This document shows positions 25,901-37,900 of a stretch of DNA of 64,000 nt, in pieces. The DNA is from Odontocerum albicorne (taxonomy: Eukaryota > Arthropoda > Insecta > Trichoptera > Odontoceridae), in NCBI GenBank assembly GCA_949825065.1, contig OX463847.1:40644831-40708830 (forward strand), given 5' to 3'. The stretch's first letter is position 1. The number at the start of each line of letters is the position of its first letter. Both the position numbers and the translations under genes were made by a program. The notes below the pieces were generated by a model that was given only the letters and a program-made list of their open reading frames with translations, made no database searches and had not been told where the DNA came from.

Positions 25901-28900
25901 TTTTCCACGAACGACAGTATTGCCTACATATACCATACGACGACAAACTCTAAGTAATGAACCATCTCAGTGGTACAAAGCTGATCACCTCATTTCCTAT
26001 TAAAAAATTCCAAAATTCCTCCGTAAAGTTTCATAGACCCAATCACCACACAATGGACACAACAATCGATCGATTGATAAGTGTAGATAAAATTAGTAAC
26101 CTCTGCGTTATCTAAGCTGGGAGTGTAAATGGTAGAAACAATATTTTATATTTTACTACCTTAAATTCCTTACCAAATTAAAGTTAAATAACTTAATACA
26201 ACATTTATATACTAAATATAGCATGACTTTTACTGCAATATAATTTGATGGCAATATCATTTAAATTGGGCAATTAACCACTAAATTTATAGTTCAAGTT
26301 CACAACTCGCACATATATTACAAGCACTATATAAACTATCATAACATCATCAGATATTAAACTATTTTACGCTCCACAATTTCACATAATTATTAAAGAT
26401 ATTCCCATTAAATAATGAAATATGCAATATTGTGTATTCAAATTTAGTTTATCATTCTGATATTAACCGGTACATGAAACACTATACCATACCTTATGAA
26501 AAAAGTATAGAAAACTTTTGTTATATTTTTAAATGTATTTAAATGATAAATATATAATACATATGGTAATATGTTTACATAATTTTAGAAAGAAAAAAAA
26601 CAAGACAGACAAAAACAAGCAATTTTAGTTGACAAACTCAAATTACATCTGGGTTTGTTGCCTGTCATATGTTATGACTCTAGTAAACTAGGGTTTTGCA
26701 TCTTACTGAAGATATAGGAAGAAGAGAAAATGGAATGGTACTTTTTATCGGTTGATAATTCTCAGTAACTTGATAAGCTAAGAAATGAACAGCCCATTAC
26801 ATTATCTCCTCCATGCATATATCAAAAATATATTTAAGATATCCGAACAGCTAAGAAAAGCATATTTAAAATATCCGACAACCTGAGAAAATACCTCGTG
26901 TGGAAGCCTCCGGGGAAAATTAATAGATTTTTTTTTCTATGTGATCTTGATACATCAAATGGATGAAAACACATTGAAAAATGTTGAAAAAAATCTCAAG
27001 TACTTTGACGTACATTGATAACGCAAATTCTCGAATACTTTGGCAAACATTGCATTTCACCAATGATTTTAAGGCTTCATCATCAAAGTTCGATGGGTTC
27101 TTCTTTAAATGACGTATCTCCATAACGAAATTTCACAAACCAGTTTCGCACTTGCCGGTCAGTTATGGTTTCTTCGCCACACACACTGCATATTTTTTCA
27201 AATGTCTCCATGGCCTTTTCCCCTACTTAAACTCCTAGAACATTGCGTGAGGAATATGCACTTTCGATTCCTTCATTTCACTAACTTTTACTATTTTAAT
27301 ACGATGTGTAAGCTGTCTTTTTGATTGACTTTTACTATTTTAATACGATGTGTAAGCTGTCTTTTTGACTGGTTTTCACTATTTTAATACGTGTAAGTTG
27401 TCTTTTCGACTGACTTTTACTATTTAAATACGATGTGTAAGCTGTCTTTTTGACTGACTTTCACTATTTTAATACGATGTGTAAACTGTCTTTTTGACTG
27501 ACTTACTATTTTAATACGATATGTAAGCTGTCTTTTTGACTGACTTTTACTATTTTAATACGATGTGTAAGCTGTCTTTTTGACTGACTTTTACTATTTT
27601 AATACGATGTATAAGCTGTCTTTTTGACTGACTTTCACTATTTTAATACGATGAAGCTGTCTTTTTGACTGACTTTTACTATTTTAATACGATGTATAAG
27701 CTGTCTTTTTGACTGACTTTTACTATTTTAATACGATGTATAAGCTGTCTTTTTGACTGACTTTTACTATTTTAATACGATGTATAGGCTGTCTTTTTGG
27801 CTGACTTTACTATTTTAATACGATGTATAGGCTGTCTTTTTGGCTGACTTTAACTATTTTAATACGATGTATAAGCTGTCTTTTTGACTGACTTTCACTA
27901 TTTTAATACGATATGTAAACTGTCTTTTTGACTGACTTTTACTATTTTAATACTATGTAAGCTGTCTTTTCGACTGACTTTCACTATTTTAATACGATGT
28001 GTAAGCTGCCTTTTTGACTAAATTTTACTATTTTAATACGACATGTAAGCTGTCTTTTTGACTGACTTTTACTATTTTAATACGATGTGTAAGCTGTCTT
28101 TTTGACTGACTTTTACTATTTTAATACGATGTGTAAGCTGTCTTTTTGACTGACTCATTATTTTAATACGATGTGTAAGCTGTCTTTTTGACTGACTTTT
28201 ACTATTTTAACACGATGTGTAAGCCGCAATTTACTATTTTAATACAGTATGTAAGCTGTCACTGTCGTTTTTAGGCTAAGGGATACTTGTTTACTTCGAA
28301 CAGGTAAAACTTGTCAACTATGATGAGACATTCGGATCGCTAATGAATCATTACAATTTGTTCTCTGTAGCAGAACTTATGACTCAGTACAATATTGTTA
28401 ACTAATAACTAGAAAACAGTTATTTATGACTCAGTACAATATTGTTAACTTATAACTAGAAAAAATACTTGAAACGAGAAAGTTTAATATTTCAAAATTG
28501 TGTTTATTCAAAATCAATAAAATGTAATAAAACAATTACAATAATTTGTGATTTAAATAAATAAATATGGTCTATTTGATAATACGCATGTTTCCTAGCC
28601 CGGGGGTTGCGGGTTCGATTAGTTTTAGCCTGATTTTCACTTAAGATCTCTTTGGCATGTTTTTGGTTGGTTAAAAAAGATAAGCATACGAAGACTGTTG
28701 ACAGCAAAAAAAATAGTTTTGTGATTATTTTCCATATGTTCTGGATATTTATTGCCATTGGTTTAATTTGTTTAACATAAAATTAATTTTCCATCGTTTC
28801 ACAAATTAATTTTCAAAGTGTTTCTCCTATAAAATAAATTTATAAGTTTAACGATAGTGGGCTCAGCAATAATACTCGTTAATAATTATTATGAACGAGT

Positions 28901-31900
28901 TTAATTAGGAGTGCTTCAATCTTTGAAGGCAATCTGGCGAAAATTATTCGGCTTACTTGAAATAGTACTCAACTAATAATGTAATGAACACTTTCATATC
29001 TTGTTTACACATTTCAAGTTTACACATTTCAACCTAGTACTCAATTTGATCTGTGTGAATACACGTTTTAGTAAATGAACGAATAATTTACCGAGTGGAT
29101 TATTCAATCCTTGAATTTGTACTCGTTACGTATAAACGATCACTTGACAAATATGTATCACTCGGCAAAGCAGGAGTCCAAATTCTCTGCTAAATTAGTA
29201 TTAAATTAGGTCAGTATTAACATTCGTTCCAGTAAAAAGTGAGGAATCAGCTGAGTAAATAGGTATTTAGTGCTTGGGTAAGCACTCGTTATGTGTAAAC
29301 AATCAATTGGCGAATAAGTTTTACTTGACCAAGCAGAGGAGCTCGAATACTAAACTCGGTTGGCATAAACATTCGTTTTAGTAAAAATCTAGGAATTTGC
29401 CAAGTGACTGGGTGAGTATCGTAATCTGGTGAGCATTCGTCACAATTTAATATTAATTCGGTGAGAAATTGTAATTCAGCCGAGCGGGAAACGGAACGCT
29501 AAACTCGGTATATATAAATACTAGTTTAATAAAAAGCAAGGAATTTGCAGAGTAAATGGGCGAGTATTTAATACTCGGGTAAGTACTCGTAACGTGTGAA
29601 TAATCGTTAGTTGAATATTTTTCACTCAACTGACCAGAAGAATGAGTGCACGATCAAGTTCTCTTCATTTGTATTACGTGACACACGTTTACGGTTGATC
29701 TTAAGCATAGGAAAATTTTGCCTTTTCTTTCATGTTTACTTTCAGCATTGTTTCTACTTTTCTTATTATGTAAAATAAAAAACTCCAGATAGAATTTGAT
29801 TGTGAATTGAAGAAGTTATAGAACAACATAATAAATTATATTCTATCGCTTGTAGCTACCTGGACCGATCTCCGAATCAAATTCCAGTACAGCGGAGGCC
29901 TAGAAAATGTGGACTCGTTCTGGAAGATCGGAAGAACTCTTACGGATGCCCTGGACGATGGATGGGTCACGATCAATAACCGAAATGACCTGGGTCTTAC
30001 TACTGCATGTTTCTCTGGAGAAGATGTCAGGGCTTGCGGCCTTTACGACTCTAATGGATTTATAGCTGGAATGCAGTTAGCTGTAAGAGATATGAATTAT
30101 TATACAAGTTTTAAAAAAACAATTAGATTGCACATTGGTTTAATTTTGACACACGTTGTGAAAAACGTTAGTTGAAGCTTTTGGGTTAATCGAGAACGTG
30201 ACCTCTTTACCCTTTCTCTGTTATTGTGAGTGTGGAATAGATATATCAATAAAGCCCAAATGTTTCCGACGTGAGCATGATAGAAGTGTATGGACAGATG
30301 CCACGCCTACAGCATTATCAGGTAATGTTATGGTTAAAATTTGTCGCGTCCACCGTCAGTAGTAGAACCGTTGAGAACGTGTTATTTCATTATATTCTTA
30401 AATGTTAAAAATGTAACGTCGTATGCAAAAAAAATATTTCTGGTTTTTCCCTTCTTTTGAATGAAACTTGATAATCGCACGATATTCATTTTTTAACATT
30501 TCAGAAAATATGAAACAACACGTCTTATATCGGCTCTAGTTGACATTACTACTGAGGGAAAAGATATCAAATTTTATATGTAACATTACCTCACCATGCC
30601 TGGGCGTAGCCTCCGTGGTATCTCTCAATATTTGATCTACTTGTTTAAGTCCGAAACTTTTCAATCAACCTTAGTGATATAAATTGAAAAATAGTTTCAT
30701 GGGTGTAGTTTTTATAATTAGTGATATGATTTTGGTGTTTTTTGGGTTATTTGTACATAAATTTGGGTTATTTGTACATAAATTTGCCTACTTTTTCATT
30801 TCATTAATTTATAAAATTGCCATCTTTAAATATTATATCAGAGTTTTTTTTTCATTTATTGTTTTAATTATTTATACTGTGATCATACATCAAACATACT
30901 TGTGTATATACTAAAGCCACATCAAAGTAAATTATCAAAAAAGAAATATTTTTCTTCCTTCGTCATCAGCCTGGTTGACTCCAATATTAGATGTATGTTT
31001 CGATTAGGTATATATCATGGGCACATTGCTTCCAGTTGCTCCCAGCCACTTTCTGATGTCACCCGACTATCTTGGTAGGGTGCTTCCAACACTTATTTTC
31101 CCTATCCTTCGTCGTTCTTCCAGCTCTTTCAGAGTCCACCTATCACAGGCACATCTAAAGATATGTCCTGCCCAGTGCAACCTCTGGGTGGAAACCCTCT
31201 CAGTGACATTTACGATTTTGGTTTGCTGGTTTATTCATTCAATCGTTTTCCTGTCCCGTGATGCGTAATTTAACTTAACCCTTTAACGGGCATAAACAGA
31301 AATCGGTCGCATATGCGACCACCCTTATGGTTATACTTATAAGGATTCATTTTCTTTATAAAACGTTTTTAAGTAGCACAAATGTCAAATTGGCAAACGT
31401 TGTGAACGAGCAGAGGTCTTATTTAAGACGGATCGTCGTGAAGTTAGCTGCATGTTCAGTAGCAACGATCTAAACATCCGTTCAATTTATTGTCAAATAT
31501 GTAAATAGGTATTATAAGTAAATCACCATTCATTATATCTCATATAAGAATTGTATTTCCTAATACAACTTAAACTTAGATAGTATTACCTAAACATTCA
31601 TTGGTCACTTGTGCGGCCATTGACATACCCCTTAAATGGGCACAGGTCTCATATGCGACCGCCACATTTCCAAAAAAAAATTTAAAACACTTTTTCTAAG
31701 AAATAAAGTTGATTTGATACACATAATAATGATTTATTCAACAAAAAACTCAATATCTCAAAAATAAAAACTTGCCTTACAAAGGGTCAATACTATTTAA
31801 ACGCTACTTGATAAAAATAATCTTACAGTAAAACGTTGTTTATATCTAACTTACCTTTTAATAACATATATTTACAGTAGACTCTCGATTATTCGGGGGG

Positions 31901-34900
31901 GTAGGAAAAAACTACCTGGATTAAAAACCCTCATCAAGAAAAAAATATACTTAAAATTATAGCACACAGATATGTGACCCGGAAATAAAAAAAGGAGTCC
32001 ATATAAACAATTAAAAAATCGATATTAAATAATAATTTAACTGCCAAGAACGCTTTATTTAAATCTACAATTTGGCATAATGTGTCAACTCACTTGCATC
32101 AAAAGATACCGCGAAATCTAAATGCGCCTTAATAATAATTTGCGAATTGCGGTATATGGCGTGTTCGCAATTTCGCCATATTTATTTTGTGTTACTTGTT
32201 ATTAATTTCTCCAGTTTTATTTTCTGGTATAAATTATGTTGTGGAATGAAAAGGTAAGGTATTTGTAACATATATATTTTTTTAATTGAAAAAATCAGAT
32301 ATTTTACTGCCCCAGTTAATGTAACCCCAGCTGGTCAAGAGTGTACTGTATCAAACTTTGTAGAAAGAAATAGCGTATTTTTTGTTATAAAAAAACATCA
32401 AATAAAAATTCTAAATAAAACAATCATAGATACCCCGATCAGACGTCGAAGGACGAGGAGTACCATACAGCTTCCGCAATTTCCCCGTTTATGAGATGAA
32501 GATGTTGAACGGAGACGAATACTGGACCTCCATGTTCCTCACGGTCAGTCCAACCACCCTGGCTGCCGGAGGAAGAACTATCTTCGACAGGTTGGGAGAA
32601 GGACTGTGGCTGAAAAATGGATCTTCCTACACTGAAGTACCGACTCAAGAACGGGATATCATCAGATCGACTCCTTACACAAAGCAGAATTGCATACCAA
32701 ACATGGGTCAGTTTTAACCGTATTTTCCTATATAATATTAAAAGTTAACAAAACAGTAATTGGTTATGGTTAATTTTTACATAGTTTTCACATTAACATC
32801 AACATTTTAACCAGTTATTCGTAACTAAAACTGTATTTTTTTAGAATTAAGGTTTAAATTTTGAAGATGACGTCAATTATTTGGTTAAGTAAAACTGTTT
32901 ACTGTCAACAAATAGAAAATATGGTTGGATCGAATTATTGATATTTTGAAAGAAAGAAACGTAATAAGTCAGTGAAGTCACGGGAGTTGTATGAAATGTA
33001 TATGGGTGTAGAAGGAGTGATTCTACACCCATATACATTTCATACAACTTCCTATCTCAACACACGTCCTTCATGTGTTGAGATAGGAAAGTTTACCACT
33101 CTATACAGCAGGGAAATGGCTTGAAAGTTTGAATTGTATAAAGCACATCTGATCGAGCCAGGAAGATCATTTCAAAGTGAAATTAATGTTGGCATGATCC
33201 AAAGTCAAACAGTATGAACTGCATAAGAGGATGTAGAGAAAGACTTAAATATAAAGCCATAAAGATTATTAGACATAAGATATACATTAAAAAACAAAAA
33301 TTCTTTATTGGAAAATTAAAAACAAAAGTCTAATTAAAAAAACAACGAAACATTAGGTCAATCAAAATAAAATAAAATATTTATTGAATCCCCTTTTAAA
33401 TGGAGACATTAAAATTTATCATAACTCACTCGTTAGGTTAAACTTTCATTACTCATTTTTTTTACCAAATCTAAATCAATTGAGATCAAATTTTTGCCTC
33501 TGTTTGAAAACAGTTTTTTTTTTAGATTTAACTAAATCAAGAAACAAATTGATCTTGCTCTTGACGCTCCATATCTTTCAGATCGAAATTACCGTCTTTG
33601 AAACGCAAAAACCACCAACGAGCTGTCCTTTCATTCGTAGCATCTTCACCGTACACTTCGTAAAAGCAAATTCGCGACGGAACACATGTATGAATGATAG
33701 AGACGACGCTTTACAAAGCCGATTATGGCCGACAATCTCTTTCTTAAGCCCGAGGTGTATTACTTACCGCCAGGTACTTATATATACATATTATCACATC
33801 GTGTCCTTAGCGGACCAGGCAGAGTGAACATATCTCCAAACTGTTCTACCCAAGCGTACAATTTTCGCTTCCCCCACATTCAAACATCTCGTTATGCAGA
33901 ATCTTCTATAATGCATACTTTTCGCCCTATCTTCTATCTAAATTTAATAAATTTTATTACAGTCTGCTTCTTCAGGTAACATCTTCTGTCGGGGTTAGCC
34001 ACCACCATGGCAATTCTTACCTTATTTACTGCAACCCTGAACAACTCAGTAAAACTGCACCCAAACCATAGCCGCACCCAAACCACTTCCGCAAGTTTCA
34101 AACCAAAAATGCGGCGTCTTCCTTTACATTATATTCTATTATTTTTCTCTAGATGATCAGTTATGTTATTGTACATGATCAGTTATCTTGTAGATGTAGA
34201 TGATCAGTTATCTTGTTCCTCTCATTATGCGACCGAGATGCTGCAATATGCGATCCTTCATAGTTATAGTTCTCTGTCACACACGAGGAAGTATTTCCAC
34301 ATTCATAATATTATACAATTTGTACGGTAACTCTTGAGGATAAGTTAAGTACAGTACAATCGTAACCCATCAAAATAGCTCAAAACAGAATAAATCTACC
34401 AAAACAGCCCCAACAAAGCATACGGCATACACAATAACCCCAGTAAATTGATTAAATGGTATAGATTTGCTTTGTTTTGTAATGTGTTTGCCTTATACTA
34501 GGTTTTTCCATTATATAATACTTTTTATGTCTTAAATTTTCTTTATGGTTATTTTTTCATCTTTTGTATCAAAAGTTCATTTGATCGTGAAAATAAAAAA
34601 AAATGTATTATAGATTGCTAACGAATATTTTTCAAATGTATCATCTAATATAGTCCAAAACATCTGTTGAAGGGTGATTTTGCACTATTGTTAGTAAGTC
34701 TTAAGTGTATAGATAACTGTGAGCAGTTTTTTAAGGCTGTTTTAACTGTGTTTATTATGTGTGTTATGTGGTCTGCTTTGTCGGGGTTGTTGAAGTTATT
34801 TTGTCTTGGACCATTTTATTACATTGCAAAATATTATAATTATTAATCGTTGATTCAACACAAAATTCCATAAAACTGATACGTGACTAGATGAGAGCTC

Positions 34901-37900
34901 ATAATATTCCCATGAATTGGATTATTTTACGTGTTGAATGATTTACACAGCACTTCGAAAGTCATTTATTTTAACAGATACCGCTTGAAACTTACCATTC
35001 GATGGTTTTAAACAAGGATTACACTAGGTTAAATGCCGCCTATGGACGAAAATTTTATAGACTTAAACCTTTAAAGGGTCTTTTAAACCTAGCTAATGGT
35101 TTTTGAAATGTTCCGCAAACTTATCTTCTAATTGCTTAGTTGCGTTTCATTTAAAACTTATAAAAGCTACAGTAAATCACAATAGGGGAAAAACCGATTT
35201 CCATAAAAACAAATTTCCATGAAAATTTGTTAAGTACTAACTATGAAAAAAATATTTTCACACAAAACAATCTCCGTGCCCCAGTTGCCACAAATATCTT
35301 TCATCCAGGAAATTATTGGTTCGATTCTCATTAGTACTCAAATAAAAAAAAAATCCAGTCTAGTTTTCACTTAAGACTTAAGCACCTTTCTGGTTAATTG
35401 AAGAGATTGCCACATGGCTACAAGCCCGTAAGGCTATGTTGAATGCAATGAAATTATAATACAATACAAAATCATTATCAACGTAAAATCACATTTTTTT
35501 ATTTGTATCTGTATAAAATTAGTAAATATATACAAATATGTTTGCGAGTAAAATAAACTTCAAAAATATATATTAATTTATCCACTAAAGTATGAAAAAA
35601 AAATCAACTTGCAGTAGTACCCCGTTATCCGCAGGATCTGTACCCGCGGTTTCACTTAACTGCGGTTGACCTCTTGTGATTTTTTTATCGCACCCCGAAT
35701 CAGTGCTACCAACGATGAAGGCACGCATATCAAATATGTATCTCAAGTCCACTTGATCAGTCACGATCCATCTCTGGTTGTGATCCCATCGTTACCGGTA
35801 TCTCAGTATTTGTGTCCAAACAGCCTTTATTTACCGTAACAATGTTTCCGAAATGCAAGAGTCGTGCGGCTCACTCAGAGACCTCCTAAAGTGCTTGCAA
35901 TAAGGGAAAAGCTAAAAATTCATGACTTATCAATGAAAAGAAAAAAACTATCACTATCGTTGCTAAAATGATGGAAAGAACGAATCTTCTATTCGTGAAT
36001 TGCTCAAAATAGAAAAAGAAATTGATGCTACTTTCGCTGTTGCACCCCAAACCGCAAATGTTACTAAGGAAACGGGGACGAGAGCGTTCAATGTATTTGC
36101 AGAAAACTGCTGTCGAATATAGGTGTACTTAAACGGTAATTTATAAAGGGGTTGCTTTAATAAAAAGTACCTTTGAATACAAGAACATTACAATGCTAAA
36201 AATTCCCCGTTTTTTGGAATTAGAGAATCGCTTTACTTAATGGGCTTAAGACGAAGTGGTATCATTCCTTAATCACAAATTTCATATATTTTTCCTTAAT
36301 ATTAAAACACTCAGCTTAGCATTCACATCCTTACACATACTTTAATCCCAAGCTATCACCAGAACACATAATTCCAACCGCACCATAATCTCAACAACAG
36401 CTCTTGTCATACACTCTACATTTATATCAGTCATTCTTTCACAACCTACCAAAGTTTCGCACTTCAAACTCGACCTTGGTTAAAGATCCACTTTGTTATA
36501 TTTTTTCAAATTTAAAATCGTGATGATTATGGAAAGCTCTACTATTCATCAGGTATATGTTCCCTCAGGAATTTTGGTGTTAGGAAATGTATGGGGTTCG
36601 TGGGTATATGCTCACGTATGTGTTTATGGATTTCGTGGGGTTGGATAGTCATTTGAAAGATTTATGCGACCACGTAACTTGCTTCATTTACTTTTGTCTC
36701 GTTGGTTGGAAGAGATTACCGCTTGGCAATAAGCCCTCCAGATTGTATTTGCAATAAAAGTGTTAAATATAAATAATATTAATAACTCTCCTCAAATTAC
36801 GCATTCAATATACATTTTATGAATCACTATTACCCGTGACGAGTTTAATAGAAGACATAATACAATGTGGTTGATCAGGGTATTTGACGTTGGTGCAACC
36901 GGAGATAACTATGTAAGCTTATTTGAGATATGTGTATATCCTCTTGCATGTAGAGCAAAAAGTTTCAGTAATTGGAACTTTTCTGCGTCATATTTTCTCT
37001 TTTGGGTCTCTGATAACTAGAAATAATTCTACGCTTTATGGCTCTACCTGCTGAAATTTACTTTCACTTGGGCTACTTTTTACATCACTTTTTAAAATGA
37101 CTTAAATACGTCCGTTGAATCAGTCACCCCGGTGCATTACACATATTGTACATATAAATCTGCTGTACCTGCTACAATATTTTTTTACGATTTTCTATAA
37201 TTCAAGGCAATCAAACGAGATGGCGCAATTTTTATTGCTTCGTGCATGGCGGTCGTTAAAGATTGATTTGACAAGGCCCCAATTTTCGAATCACTTTTTT
37301 GAAACATTCCATAAAACTTCCCTTATATTTTATGGTTGTATATCGAATAAGGTTCAGCTCCCGAAGAATTTCATAGGTCCTTCATATTTATTATTGTGAT
37401 AAGTTTCAAACAGGCACTTAAGTTTCATTTTTTTGCCGTTTTATTTGTTCAAGGTTTCAGTTTTTTATAGTAAACAGTTAAATCTCCATTAAGTCGATTG
37501 AACTGTTTTTAAATTGTTATTATTCGTGTTCATTAATTGGCGAATACAACATACTATCCACAAACAAACAGGTCTATTACAATTAATATTTATTGAATTG
37601 TATTAACAAAGAAAAAAGTCATAGAAATCGTAGAGATTGTATGAGAAGGTGTATGGATGTGCAAAAGGCTAAGAATGTGTGTCGAGCTAGAAATGTATGG
37701 TGATATGTCCTCTCTGCCTATGTACGTATGTATATATATTAACAAATAATATTTTCTATTGAGTATAAAATGAGTTTATTATTACAACCTACATTACCTA
37801 GTTTGTAACACGCCTATCTTTCAACCTCGGGGTTGTGGGTTCTATTCCCGGTGATGCTCGGTATTTTTTAAAAGAGTTCCAATCTAGTAATTAAAGATCT

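Noticed and set aside
27288..28258. Regular repeat array that might be taken for CRISPR
   Set aside because: Units are contiguous with no unique spacers, vary in sequence, and lie in an animal intron with no cas genes.
33384..33827. 147-codon plus-strand open frame
   Set aside because: It overlaps a mariner remnant readable on the other strand; composition is AT-driven and no motif is seen.
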